Assembly: GCF_018449515.1 (NCBI RefSeq)
Contig: NZ_JAAVUQ010000006.1
Coordinates: 186,001-250,000, forward strand
Direction: 5' to 3'
From: Caballeronia sp. dw_19
Lineage (GTDB): Bacteria; Pseudomonadota; Gammaproteobacteria; Burkholderiales; Burkholderiaceae
DNA length: 64,000 bases
The notes below the pieces were generated by a model, which was not told the origin of the DNA, did not search any database, and saw nothing but the letters and a program-made list of their open reading frames with translations. Both the position numbers and the translations under genes were made by a program. Position 1 is the first letter of the stretch; the number at the start of each line of letters is the position of its first letter. Below, piece by piece: positions 47,051-55,781 of this stretch.

Positions 47051-47445
47051 GGCTCATGCTCCAGTAACAAGGCAGCCGACATTACCGCGACTTTGCCGAC
47101 AGCGAATCCTCAATTCTGAGGATTTACGTTAGACGGTAACGTCTAGTCATCGCCTCAGGCAAAAACGATAAATAGCGCGGACGCACCATGCCAGTGCGAC
47201 AAATGGCCGTTATTAAATAAAAGGGGAATATTGTCCAGAGCGTGCGATAACCAGACCGACTTCAATTCAATTGGCATGCCAGACTGACATTTTCGCCGGA
47301 CTTCTGTTGAAGCAGTTATTCCACTGTATTCAACTGTCTACGCACGCCAATTCGAACCGCACGTTGGCCGAACGCAGTGTTTAGAGAAGATTATTTCCGA
47401 GCAGCGGGTATTTATAAAAATACTTTTCACCCGTGTGCCGCCCTG
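47051..47445. other. intergenic region with small inverted repeat
   Basis: About 395 AT-rich bases between the stop of the LuxR gene and the small GTG-start gene. TAGACG and CGTCTA around GTAA (47130-47145) form a short inverted repeat about 80 bp upstream of the small gene. No other element was identified. Confidence 0.35.
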
Positions 47446-48279
47446 CTACCGCCCGTTCGTCTGCACCACGCGAATCAGTTTGGAGCGGCTTCCAACGCCC
47501 AGCTTATGGAAAGAACGGTCAATATGCGTACGGACCGTCGTATAAGAAATACCCAGCCGGAATGCAATTTCCTTGTCGAGCAGACCTTCCACCACCAACC
47601 CGACTACATCCCGCTCACGCGCTGTCAGGTTCTTCAGCACGTCCTCTGAAATCAACTTGGCTTGCGGTCCGGACGGCTGCGTCATGCCCGCCGCGGCACG
47701 CGCCCGCGCTAGTGCCGCGGTAAAAGCCGGGCGAACGAACTCGGCCATGGCAAGGTCGTGATCGGAGAAATCTTCCCGATGTTTGCCGCGCCAGATACGC
47801 AGGTCACCTATGTTCGAATCGCCGGCCCACGCATAGACATTCATGCCCCAGTGCAAACCGTCGCGACGCAGAAAGTCATTGAACAGTTCGGTCCGCATCA
47901 GCTCGCCCTGCGGAATCACGTTGGTCACACGAACGGCTTCACGGAAATTTTGTAGCCGCGGGGTCACGGTATCGCGGTACTGATAGTACTGCTCATACTC
48001 GGACAGATTATCTTCCGACATGTTGAACGAGACCCGATTGACGAATTCTTTCTTCGTCTCGTCCCAGACATACGACCCGAGATGGTCAGCGCGCAGCAAG
48101 CTGAGCATGCGAACGCCCACCTCCTGACGCATCAACTGCTCAGGAAGTGAATCAGCAAGCACGGCGAAGATATCGGAAACCAGGCCGGTCTCCCGGCTCG
48201 TCAAATACATTTCACGGACATGCTGGTCGGTCCCCGGGTCAATGGCTCGCGTACGTTTTCTCCACGCGCAAGCCTGCAT
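47446..48279 (-). CDS. LuxR-family transcriptional regulator
   Basis: A 277-residue regulator. The C-terminal LuxR helix-turn-helix is clear: LTARERDVVGLVVEGLLDKEIAFRLGISYTTVRTHIDRSFHKLGVGSRSKLIRVV. The N-terminal 200 residues resemble a GAF-like sensor rather than an acyl-homoserine-lactone domain (no WxxxY...D pattern that I can place). No ribosome binding site is evident, and the internal ATG at MYLTSRE is an alternative start. It is divergent from the iaaM-like gene across a 244-bp gap that contains decamer repeats, so it probably controls it. Confidence 0.9.
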   Translation of the reverse strand: MQACAWRKRTRAIDPGTDQHVREMYLTSRETGLVSDIFAVLADSLPEQLMRQEVGVRMLSLLRADHLGSYVWDETKKEFVNRVSFNMSEDNLSEYEQYYQYRDTVTPRLQNFREAVRVTNVIPQGELMRTELFNDFLRRDGLHWGMNVYAWAGDSNIGDLRIWRGKHREDFSDHDLAMAEFVRPAFTAALARARAAAGMTQPSGPQAKLISEDVLKNLTARERDVVGLVVEGLLDKEIAFRLGISYTTVRTHIDRSFHKLGVGSRSKLIRVVQTNGR

Positions 48280-48398
48280 ATTTTAAGATGCTGCCCCGCA
48301 GACTACACGGACGATATTGCCGATTCAAGTCTGTTTTATTCGTGCCGTTAAATAGTTTGCCGTCGTTTCAACTGACGGGCCAGTTGCTTGAACGCATC

Positions 48399-48435
48399 GC
48401 ATCACATCGCATCACATCGCATCACATCGCATCAC
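48399..48435. repeat. tandem decamer repeat upstream of the iaaM-like gene
   Basis: The unit ATCACATCGC occurs three times in direct tandem (48401-48430), followed by a partial ATCAC, and preceded by the related GCATCGC. It lies between the divergent LuxR and iaaM-like genes, about 90 bp before the latter's start. Ten-base units equal one helical turn, so copy-number change would keep face but alter spacing. Confidence 0.8.
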
Positions 48436-48523
48436 GAAGCGGCGGCGGAACAGGATCAGGCCGCCGGCACCCAATCCCGACTTCTACCAACGCGGAAGTA
48501 CTTTTACCAAACAGGGAAAATGC

Positions 48524-50305
48524 ATGGCCTTCATTCCTAATCTACGTCGCCGCAAGCCCGTTATTGCAGCCGGTGAAACCGCCCCAGCTTCACAACCGAG
48601 CTTTGGTTATATCGATACCCTCTTCGATTATGGCGCTTTGCTCGCTGAATCGCCGGATTCGCTGGGGAAACTGCCTGCGGCCGGCAACCGGACAGTAGCG
48701 ATTATCGGTGCAGGCATAAGCGGCCTCGTGTCGGCATATGAACTTCTGCGCGCCGGCGCGTCGAATGTCGTGCTGTACGAAGCGTCCGGGCGCATTGGGG
48801 GCCGCGCCTACAGCATTGCCTTTACGGATCAGGCGCCCGCATTCCTGGCCGAACTCGGCGCCATGCGTTTCCCGCCCAGCGAATACAGCCTGTTCCACTA
48901 CCTCAACCGCTTCGGTATCCAGGCAAACTCGAATTTCCCCGATCCCGGCGAAGTGCTGACCAATCTCGGTTATCAAGGACAGACCTACACGTGGCCGGCG
49001 CAAGGCAACCCGCCCGATATGTTCGCGACCGTCCATGCGGGCTGGAGCGCGTTCATCAGCGATGGTTTCACGCCCTCCTCCGGACCGGCCCTGCTCGCGC
49101 CGGTTGCCATCACCAATCTGTTGCGCAATGGACAGTTAGGGGCGGCGCGGGCCGCGTGGCAGGCGTATATCGACATGTTCGGTAACCAGAGCTTTTATAG
49201 CGCGCTGCAGACGCTGTTCAGCGGCGCGAATCCTCCCGGCGGCAAGCAATGGCGCAACCCGGACGACTACGAGCTGTTTGGTGCGCTCGGTGTCGGATCC
49301 GGCGGACTCGGGCCGATGTACCCGGTCGCTTTCCTGGAGATCGTGCGCCTGATGGTCGATGAACTGGAAACCGACCAGTTGTTCATTCCGGCGGGCATTG
49401 AATCGCTGGCAGACGCCTTTAGTGCGCAAGTATTTGGCGGTCTCTCGATTGCGCAGCGTGTCGTCAACACGGCGGTGTCACGCGTCACTCGTAATGGCGA
49501 GGGTGTGATGCTCACGCTGGCGGATGGGTCGGTCCAGTTCGCTGACCGTGTGATCGTGACGGCCAGCACGCGGGCGATGCAGATCGACATGGCGTTGACC
49601 GCCCCGGCGTCCGCGCTCTCCGCGCAGCAGTGCTCGGCGGTCAATGACGTGCACCTGACCAGTTCGTCGAAAGTATTCGTGATGACGCAGCGCAAATTCT
49701 GGCTCGACGAGAACCTGCCCGCGAATATCCAGACCGATACGCTGGTACGGGGCGTGTATTGCCTTGATTACGCGCCCGCGGACCCCGATTCGGCGGGCGT
49801 CGTGCTGCTCAGTTACGCGTGGGAAGACGACGCCATCAAGCAACTCGCGCTTGGCGGCAATCAGCAGCGCGTGCAGCGGCTCGTGGCTGACCTGGCACAG
49901 ACTAATGCCGCGTTCGCGCGGTACGTCGTGCCGATCAATAACGACTACCAGACCTATGTGAAGACCGTCGACTGGGATCTGGAGCAAGGGTATTACGGCG
50001 CGTTCAAGCTGAATTTTGCCGGTGGCGATGCCCAGAGCCAGCAGTTGTTCTTCCAGTTCCAGGACAGCCTGCAACCCGCGACGGATCCGTTCATCTATCT
50101 GGCCGGAGACAGTTGCTCGTTTACCGGCGGATGGGTGGAAGGTGCGCTGCAGACCGGTATCAATGCGGTGTGCGCCGTGATTCGCAGCCTCGGCGGGAGT
50201 GTGGTGCGGAACAACCCGCTGGATAATATGTCGCCTCCGTATGATTACAGCGGCGCTTCGGCAAGCGAGCCAAGCGAGCCAAGCGCGACTGGCCGCTGGC
50301 GTTAA
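48524..50305 (+). CDS. iaaM: tryptophan 2-monooxygenase-like flavoprotein
   Basis: A 593-residue flavin amine oxidase that matches IaaM-type tryptophan 2-monooxygenase (and phenylalanine 2-monooxygenase) along its length. The FAD motif is VAIIGAGISGLVSAYELL at about 58-75; family blocks are AELGAMRFPPSEYSLFHYLNRFGI, GSGGLGPMYPVAFLEIVRL, TSSSKVFVMTQRKFWLDENLP, YCLDYAPADP and LAGDSCSFTGGWVEGALQTGINAVCA. The reaction is oxidative decarboxylation of an aromatic amino acid to its amide (indole-3-acetamide from tryptophan). AGGGAAA precedes the ATG. No IaaH amidase is in view, so the auxin route is not shown to be complete. The C-terminus carries a Ser/Glu/Pro-rich tail. Confidence 0.9.
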   Translation: MAFIPNLRRRKPVIAAGETAPASQPSFGYIDTLFDYGALLAESPDSLGKLPAAGNRTVAIIGAGISGLVSAYELLRAGASNVVLYEASGRIGGRAYSIAFTDQAPAFLAELGAMRFPPSEYSLFHYLNRFGIQANSNFPDPGEVLTNLGYQGQTYTWPAQGNPPDMFATVHAGWSAFISDGFTPSSGPALLAPVAITNLLRNGQLGAARAAWQAYIDMFGNQSFYSALQTLFSGANPPGGKQWRNPDDYELFGALGVGSGGLGPMYPVAFLEIVRLMVDELETDQLFIPAGIESLADAFSAQVFGGLSIAQRVVNTAVSRVTRNGEGVMLTLADGSVQFADRVIVTASTRAMQIDMALTAPASALSAQQCSAVNDVHLTSSSKVFVMTQRKFWLDENLPANIQTDTLVRGVYCLDYAPADPDSAGVVLLSYAWEDDAIKQLALGGNQQRVQRLVADLAQTNAAFARYVVPINNDYQTYVKTVDWDLEQGYYGAFKLNFAGGDAQSQQLFFQFQDSLQPATDPFIYLAGDSCSFTGGWVEGALQTGINAVCAVIRSLGGSVVRNNPLDNMSPPYDYSGASASEPSEPSATGRWR

Positions 50306-50335
50306 TCAGCCGTTCACGAAGCGAAGACCCAAAAA

Positions 50336-50358
50336 AAGACCCGCACCAGGCGGGTCTT
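50336..50358 (-). terminator. intrinsic terminator
   Basis: AAGACCCGC and GCGGGTCTT pair perfectly around a five-base loop. On the minus strand the stem is followed by a run of T, the best fit to a Rho-independent terminator for the dehydrogenase transcript. On the plus strand it lies 31 bases after the iaaM-like stop and may act there too, though the T-tract is absent. Confidence 0.8.
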
Positions 50359-50586
50359 AGTCTCTCAGTTTCGTATGGCGGAACGCGCGGGCATTCTTTG
50401 GCACGTTCGCTTTGCCATCGGAGTGCGGTGTAGACGTGAAGCCCCCCGGCTCTGGGTAACAACTTAACTGATTAGAGTGCGCCGCGCATCCTCATTTCTG
50501 AGGATAAGGCCCGGCCGGAACCGGCGGATTGACAGCCACCGGTCCGGCCGGGTTTAGGTCTGGGTTCGCCCAAGGTTCGCCGATAC

Positions 50587-51648
50587 TCAGGCGGCTTCTT
50601 TCAACGAGGCCATGTCGATCACGAAGCGATATTTCACATCGCTTTTGACCATGCGTTCGTACGCCTTGTCGATCTCGTCCATGCGAATCATCTCGATGTC
50701 CGACGTGATGCCATGCTTGCCGCAAAAATCGAGCATTTCCTGCGTTTCCGCGATACCGCCGATCAACGAACCGGCCAGCGCACGGCGCTTGAAAATCAGG
50801 TTGCCGACAGATGGCGACGGATGCGCATGCTCCGGCACGCCGACGAGCGTCATTGTTCCGTCACGCTTGAGCAGCGCGGTGAACTGGTCGAGGTCGTGCG
50901 AGGCGGCGACGGTGTTGAGAATGAAGTCGAACGAGTTGACGTGTTCAGCCATCTGTTCCTGATCTTTCGAGATCACGACTTCATGCGCGCCAAGCCGCTT
51001 CGCGTCTTCGACCTTACCGGCCGACGTCGTGAACAGCACCACATGCGCGCCGAACGCCGCCGCGAGCTTCACGCCCATATGACCGAGCCCGCCGAGCCCG
51101 ACAATGCCGACCTTCTGCCCGGCCTGGACATTCCAGTGACGCAGCGGCGAGTACGTAGTGATCCCCGCGCACAACAACGGCGCAACGGCGGCAAGTTCAA
51201 GGTTCTCGGGAACAAGCAGCGTAAAAGCTTCGTCCACGACGATCGACTTGGAATAACCGCCGTACGTCACGCCGCCCGTGTGTTTGTCGGGCCCGTTGTA
51301 GGTGCCGACAAAACCACTGCCTTCACAATACTGCTCGAGGCCTTCCTTGCAAGACGGGCAAGTCCGGCACGAATCCACCATGCAGCCGACACCCGCCAGC
51401 GTGCCCACCTTGAACTTCGTGACTTCAGAGCCGACTTCAGTCACCCGGCCGACAATTTCGTGTCCCGGCACGTTCGGGTACACCGTACCCGCCCATTCGC
51501 CGCGCGCGGTGTGCAGGTCCGAATGGCACACGCCGCAATACAGGATCTCGATGCGGACATCGTGCGGACCGGTGTCCCGGCGATCGAAGGCGAAAGGAGC
51601 AAACGGCGTACTGGCTGAGTGCGCGGCATAGCCATAGGTCTTGTACAT
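50587..51648 (-). CDS. zinc-dependent NAD(P) alcohol/aldehyde dehydrogenase
   Basis: A 353-residue medium-chain dehydrogenase of the cinnamyl-alcohol/YahK type. Catalytic zinc ligands are Cys38 (CGVCHSDLH) and His62-Glu63 (VPGHEIVG). The structural zinc site is the CRTCPSCKEGLEQYC segment, and the nucleotide motif is GIVGLGGLGHMGVKLA. It would reduce aldehydes or oxidise primary alcohols with NADP(H). AAGGA lies before the ATG at MYKTYG; a longer open frame upstream covers unlike residues. It is monocistronic, downstream of an AraC gene on the same strand. Confidence 0.94.
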   Translation of the reverse strand: MYKTYGYAAHSASTPFAPFAFDRRDTGPHDVRIEILYCGVCHSDLHTARGEWAGTVYPNVPGHEIVGRVTEVGSEVTKFKVGTLAGVGCMVDSCRTCPSCKEGLEQYCEGSGFVGTYNGPDKHTGGVTYGGYSKSIVVDEAFTLLVPENLELAAVAPLLCAGITTYSPLRHWNVQAGQKVGIVGLGGLGHMGVKLAAAFGAHVVLFTTSAGKVEDAKRLGAHEVVISKDQEQMAEHVNSFDFILNTVAASHDLDQFTALLKRDGTMTLVGVPEHAHPSPSVGNLIFKRRALAGSLIGGIAETQEMLDFCGKHGITSDIEMIRMDEIDKAYERMVKSDVKYRFVIDMASLKEAA

Positions 51649-52187
51649 GGTGTGGTCCTTGAAATGATTCGTTGGTTCGTTGTGTGTTCGTTGCTTGTTC
51701 GTCGATACCGGGGGCGCTCGCTGTCCGTTCAAAAACCGCGAACATCCGCGTCGGCAGGCAACCCTGGCAACTTGCGTCACAACGCCGATCGGTAGGCAAC
51801 AAGTTTGCAGGAAGGCTTCTTGGGCTTGACGACGTCTGGAACCGCGTCAAAACCTGACCCAGCTTCACGTGTATCGGCATCTGCGATTGTGCGGTTGCAC
51901 AATCGCAGATGCGCCTGAATGCGCGTTGCCGGGCTTCGTGTGCGAATCTGAATCTGAATCCGAACGCCCGGGAGATGCGAGCGCCCCTTCACAGAACAGT
52001 ATGCGAATTCTGGGCCAACCGCTCAATGGAAATATTGCGATTTCACAATTCCAATTAATGGAATGTCGTGTTGCAGCAGTTACAGCAATTTGCGGATCGA
52101 TATCAGGACGTTATTTGCAGAAGCGAGCCCCCTGTTTGCGCACCGCTTGATCGTGATCAAACCGGATCACGCATCATCATGCCTGGA
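51649..52187. other. intergenic region with long hairpin
   Basis: About 540 bp between the dehydrogenase start and the AraC stop. Apart from the 36-bp hairpin at 51877-51912, it is featureless and AT-richer near 52000. No gene with a ribosome binding site was found. Confidence 0.5.
51877..51912. repeat. perfect 16-bp stem hairpin
   Basis: Arms GCATCTGCGATTGTGC and GCACAATCGCAGATGC are perfectly complementary around the loop GGTT. No T-tract follows on either strand. It lies about 230 bp before the dehydrogenase start codon and could be an operator or a structured RNA element. Confidence 0.7.
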
Positions 52188-53210
52188 TCAATGCGACGCA
52201 ACATAAATGGAATTGGGTCCGGCCTGAGGAACAGCGAAGGTCTTTTTCATCCGGTCCGCTTCTTCTATCGGACTACGCCCGAACAGGCGCTTGAACTCGC
52301 GGCTGAACTGCGACGAACTTTCATAGCCCACCTGCGCGCACGCAACCGCCGCGGTTACGTCGTTTCTCACCATTAAAAGGCGCGCCTGATGAAGCCGCGT
52401 CGACTTCAGATATTGCATCGGCGAGGTATTGGTCACCGCTTTGAAGTGCGAATGAAATGACGGCACGCTCATGCTCGCCTCCAACGCAAGCCGTTCGACG
52501 TCCAGCGGTTCGCGAAATGAAATATGGATCTTTCGGAGCGCCTTGGCGATCTTGCCGAAATGCCCTTGTCGCGTGAGTGCTGCGCGCATCGACCCGCCCT
52601 GCTCGCCTGTCAGCACGCGATAGTAGATTTCACGCACGAGGCCGGGTCCGAGAATCCCAGCCTCCAGGGGCGAACTCATCGTCTCCAGAAAACGTAGTAC
52701 CGATGCAGCCAGCCGGGCGTCGAGCGGAGTCGACATCATCCCTTTCGGCTTCGCTGGAACCCCGCCCGCCCGTTCGTCGAGCTGCAGCATCAAGTCAGCC
52801 GCAACGTTGAAGTCGAGGCGAAAGTAGATGGCCAGCATGGGCTCGGCTTCGCTTGCCTCGGTTTCCATCGAAAACGGCACCGGCACCGATACCGCAAGAT
52901 AGTGCTGCGCGTCATAAACATAGACGTCGTCGCCCAGAAATCCGCGCTTGGTGCCCTGGCAGACGATCACAATACCCGGGTCGTACAGCACGGGGGTCCG
53001 GCTCAACGGACGGTTCGATCGCAGGAACCGCACGTCGGGCAGCGCGGTCAGGTTGTATCCCTCCGCAGGCGCCAACACCTCCAGCAACGCGGCCATGCGT
53101 TGCTGCGCTGTTGTCCGGTCATCGGGTTCATCGCGTTCAGAGGTCACGTCCGGTCTCGTCAGATTTTGCGGCCAGCTTGCAATGTGCCACTTGCCAGCGC
53201 CGAAATCCAC
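52188..53210 (-). CDS. AraC-family regulator with AraC_N (cupin) sensor
   Basis: A 340-residue regulator. The N-terminal part (RSNRPLSRTPVLYDPGIVIVCQGTKRGFLGDDVYVYDAQHYLAVSVPVPF) is the AraC_N type sensor domain common next to dehydrogenases. The C-terminal two helix-turn-helix motifs are LALEASMSVPSFHSHFKAVTNTSPMQYLK and ACAQVGYESSSQFSREFKRLFG. The first possible start is GTG; Met39 is an alternative. It is divergent from the SDR gene at 53373, the usual arrangement for a regulator and its target, and upstream of the alcohol dehydrogenase. Confidence 0.92.
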   Translation of the reverse strand: MDFGAGKWHIASWPQNLTRPDVTSERDEPDDRTTAQQRMAALLEVLAPAEGYNLTALPDVRFLRSNRPLSRTPVLYDPGIVIVCQGTKRGFLGDDVYVYDAQHYLAVSVPVPFSMETEASEAEPMLAIYFRLDFNVAADLMLQLDERAGGVPAKPKGMMSTPLDARLAASVLRFLETMSSPLEAGILGPGLVREIYYRVLTGEQGGSMRAALTRQGHFGKIAKALRKIHISFREPLDVERLALEASMSVPSFHSHFKAVTNTSPMQYLKSTRLHQARLLMVRNDVTAAVACAQVGYESSSQFSREFKRLFGRSPIEEADRMKKTFAVPQAGPNSIYVASH

Positions 53211-53372
53211 CGGCTCATAGGATTAGGCAAACACAACAGATGAACCGGCATTCGCGTTCCGGCGCGGCGCTCCTAACATGCGGCCATTGCTGAAGTCGCG
53301 CGTGTCATGTGTCATTGGCGATGCATCGCGACGCTCAGCCTGTCCACGACCACCGACAAGGAGTGCAGCACC

Positions 53373-54218
53373 ATGAACCCCATCCAGGGCAAGAAGACGT
53401 TCCTCATTACCGGCGTGAGCTCGGGTTTCGGCCGCGCGTTCGCAGAAGCCGCGTTGAATGCCGGCCACGTCGTCGCGGGTACGATGCGCCGCGAAGCCGA
53501 CATACACACATTCGAGGCGCTCGCAGCCGGCCGTGCACACGCGATTGTGCTCGACGTGACCGATTTCGCGGCGATCGGTCCGGCTGTCGCGACGATAACG
53601 GAAAAAATCGGCTCTATCGACGTGCTGGTCAACAATGCAGGATACGGCCACGAGGGCGTGCTTGAGGAGTCGCCGCTGGAAGACCTGCGCCGTCAGTTCG
53701 ACGTCAACGTATTCGGCGCCGTCGCGATGATCAAAGCCGTGCTTCCCGCCATGCGCGAACGCCGGTCGGGTCACATCATCAACATCACGTCGATGGGCGG
53801 CTTCGTCACCATGCCGGGGATTGCTTACTACTGCGGCAGCAAGTTCGCGCTCGAAGGCATCTCTGAAACGCTGGCGAAAGAAGTCGCGGGTTTCGGCATC
53901 AAGGTAACCGCCGTTGCACCCGGCTCTTTCCGCACGGACTGGGCTGGCCGCTCGATGGTGCGCGCGGGCCGCAGCATCGCGGATTACGATGCGCTGTTCA
54001 CCCCGATCCGTCAGGCGCGAGAGGCGAAAAGCGGCAAGCAGGCCGGTGACCCGGTCAAGGCGGCCCGCGTGCTGCTGGAGGTGATTGCGGCAGAACATCC
54101 GCCAGTACATCTGCTGCTCGGCACCGACGCGCTCAGCCTGGTCAGGGACAAATTGGCGGCCCTCGGCAGCGAGATTGAAACGTGGGAAAAGGTATCGCGC
54201 TCGACGGACTTCTCGTGA
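53373..54218 (+). CDS. short-chain dehydrogenase/reductase
   Basis: A 281-residue SDR oxidoreductase. The cofactor motif is TGVSSGFGRA (residues about 14-23), NNAG is at about 90, and the catalytic Ser-Tyr-Lys set appears as ITSMGGF and YYCGSKFALEG. Arg41 (MRREADI) suggests NADP preference. AAGGAG lies nine bases before the ATG. It is divergent from the AraC regulator with a 160-bp gap that must contain the operator. The substrate is unknown. Confidence 0.93.
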   Translation: MNPIQGKKTFLITGVSSGFGRAFAEAALNAGHVVAGTMRREADIHTFEALAAGRAHAIVLDVTDFAAIGPAVATITEKIGSIDVLVNNAGYGHEGVLEESPLEDLRRQFDVNVFGAVAMIKAVLPAMRERRSGHIINITSMGGFVTMPGIAYYCGSKFALEGISETLAKEVAGFGIKVTAVAPGSFRTDWAGRSMVRAGRSIADYDALFTPIRQAREAKSGKQAGDPVKAARVLLEVIAAEHPPVHLLLGTDALSLVRDKLAALGSEIETWEKVSRSTDFS

Positions 54219-54507
54219 CGCCTTCATGATCCGATAGCCACGAAAACCCCTACTGCAGCCCGTTGTGATTGTGAAAACCGGGCTGCCGCTCTCGTGTACG
54301 ATGGACTTCACGTCGAGCCCCTCGGCCAAGCCGAGCGTTACAGGCAACGCCATGCCGCGAGCACGCTGCAATAGCCCGCGCTTGAGCCGGATTTGCGCGC
54401 CGATTCGATGAATCCGGAAGCTACCCGTACCAAAGCTCGTTGAGCGGAATCGTATTTCCAACCCCGGCTTATTCGTACACTATTCGCCCACACACGATGA
54501 GGTTCCG

Positions 54508-55329
54508 ATGACCCGTACTGTCGCCGAAAAACGCGCCGCCTTTCGCGCGCTTCACCAGCAAGGTTGTTTCGTGTTGCCCAACCCTTGGGATGCAGGCAGC
54601 GCGCGGATGCTGCAGCATCTCGGCTTTGCCGCGCTGGCATCGACCAGTTCGGGCTTCGCGTGGTCTACAGGCCGGCCCGACTACGCGGTGACCTGCGCCG
54701 ATGTCCTGCAGCATCTGGGCGCCCTCTGCGAGGCGGTGGACCTGCCGGTCAACGCCGATTTCGAGTCCGGGTTCGCCTCCGACCCGGCCACGCTCGCGGC
54801 CAACGTGAGCCTCGCGATCCAGACGGGCGTAGCGGGTTTATCGATTGAAGATCGCGACGTGGAAGCACCGTTCGGACTCTACGACACCGCTCTCTCGGTC
54901 GAGCGCGTTCGTGCGGCCCGTGCGGCGATCGACCGGTCGGGCGACGACGTCATCCTGGTCGCGCGCACGGAAGGCCTGCTAAGCGATCCAACCGCGCTCA
55001 GCCAGTCCATCGACAAACTCGTGGCCTTCGCAGCCGCTGGTGCGGACTGTTTGTATGCGCCGGGCGTGGTCGATAAGGCCGACATAGCGGTCATGGTTCG
55101 TGCCGTGGCGCCCAAGCCGCTCAACGTACTGATGATGCGGCCCGGCATGAGCGTCGCCGAACTGGCCGACCTTGGCGTGCGGCGAATCAGTGTTGGCGGA
55201 GGGTTGGCGCGGGTTGCATGGCAGGCCATGCTGACGGCCGCCGAGCAAATGAAGGCCGGCTCTTTCGATGGCCTCGCTGGCGCCGCATCCAGCAAGCAAT
55301 TGAACGATGTCTTCGGCGGATTCGCCTGA
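54508..55329 (+). CDS. isocitrate lyase/PEP mutase-superfamily protein
   Basis: A 273-residue enzyme of the phosphoenolpyruvate mutase/carboxy-PEP phosphonomutase-like group: GCFVLPNPWDAGSARMLQHLGFAALASTSSGFAWSTGRPD, LPVNADFESGFA (metal-binding Asp), LSIEDRD, VARTEG and LNVLMMRPGMSVAELADLGVRRISVGGGLARVA. The isocitrate lyase signature KKCGH is missing, so it is not an isocitrate lyase. Members cleave or rearrange 2-hydroxy acids or phosphonates; the reaction here cannot be told. GAGG precedes the ATG. It stands 290 bp after the SDR gene, probably with its own promoter. Confidence 0.9.
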   Translation: MTRTVAEKRAAFRALHQQGCFVLPNPWDAGSARMLQHLGFAALASTSSGFAWSTGRPDYAVTCADVLQHLGALCEAVDLPVNADFESGFASDPATLAANVSLAIQTGVAGLSIEDRDVEAPFGLYDTALSVERVRAARAAIDRSGDDVILVARTEGLLSDPTALSQSIDKLVAFAAAGADCLYAPGVVDKADIAVMVRAVAPKPLNVLMMRPGMSVAELADLGVRRISVGGGLARVAWQAMLTAAEQMKAGSFDGLAGAASSKQLNDVFGGFA

Positions 55330-55486
55330 GTCTGAACCTGAGCCTGAGCGCTCGGCGCGAGCCCGGTCTTTTCGTCAATGTGCCTGCAGCGCAGGGACAT
55401 TCATGCATCGGGATCGATCGTACAGCGACTCTGCAGCAGTCCCTTGCGCTGTTTCGGCTCGACAACATGTGTGTGGCCGAAAGTGG

Positions 55487-55516
55487 TTGGCAAGCGCTAT
55501 AAGCGCCTGATAATAT
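55487..55516 (+). promoter_or_regulatory. sigma-70-type promoter with embedded inverted repeat
   Basis: TTGGCA (55487-55492) and TAATAT (55511-55516) are 18 bases apart, a good match to consensus. The spacer contains GCGCT-ATA-AGCGC (55494-55506), a symmetrical site where a repressor could block polymerase. Confidence 0.55.
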
Positions 55517-55581
55517 TGGGACATGGATAGCCGCCCGGCTCCATGTCAATCAACTTTCATTTCTCAAAGGGAGGCGAAAAG

Positions 55582-55632
55582 ATGCTCGCATTCAATACCG
55601 TCGTCCCTTACATGGCGCGCCGGCCAGTTTAA
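55582..55632 (+). CDS. 16-residue leader-peptide-like open frame
   Basis: ATG preceded by GGGAGG (with CGAAAAG as spacer) opens MLAFNTVVPYMARRPV and a TAA stop. The ribosome binding site is one of the strongest in the window. It lies about 70 bases downstream of the promoter and is followed by two hairpins, then the exporter gene. A regulatory leader peptide is proposed; expression is unproven. Confidence 0.45.
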   Translation: MLAFNTVVPYMARRPV

Positions 55633-55642
55633 GCCGCCGTCC

Positions 55643-55664
55643 GCGCGGGCACAGCAGCCCGCGC
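55643..55664 (+). promoter_or_regulatory. leader hairpin 1
   Basis: GCGCGGGC and GCCCGCGC pair around ACAGCA, ten bases after the stop of the 16-codon frame. It has no T-tract. Confidence 0.55.
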
Positions 55665-55685
55665 CATTTCCAGACAGTCCGTTGT

Positions 55686-55713
55686 CAGTTCGCCCGCACA
55701 TGCGGGCGAACTG
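55686..55713 (+). promoter_or_regulatory. leader hairpin 2
   Basis: CAGTTCGCCCGCA and TGCGGGCGAACTG pair perfectly around CA, a very stable stem 68 bases before the exporter ATG. A pyrimidine-rich stretch follows, but no clean T-tract, so it may be a weak terminator, an attenuator or a stabiliser. Confidence 0.6.
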
Positions 55714-55781
55714 TGGCTGTCGCTCTCATTTTCTTTCGACCGGATAGCCTCGTCGCGCTTGGGCGCTACGGGCTGTGGCAA

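Larger units (their letters stand above)
55330..55781. other. long structured leader of the ABC exporter gene
   Basis: About 450 bp with a good promoter, a 16-codon open frame with an excellent ribosome binding site, and two strong hairpins before the exporter start. The parts are listed separately. Confidence 0.6.

Noticed and set aside
48399..48435. Decamer repeat as part of a coding region
   Set aside because: The plus-strand frame covering it (48147-48698) overlaps the LuxR and iaaM-like genes in the wrong frame and lacks a start signal.
50492..50586. Proline-rich peptide after the alcohol dehydrogenase (NPAGPVAVNPPVPAGPYPQK)
   Set aside because: It is the tail of a frame running antiphase through the dehydrogenase gene, without its own start codon or ribosome binding site.
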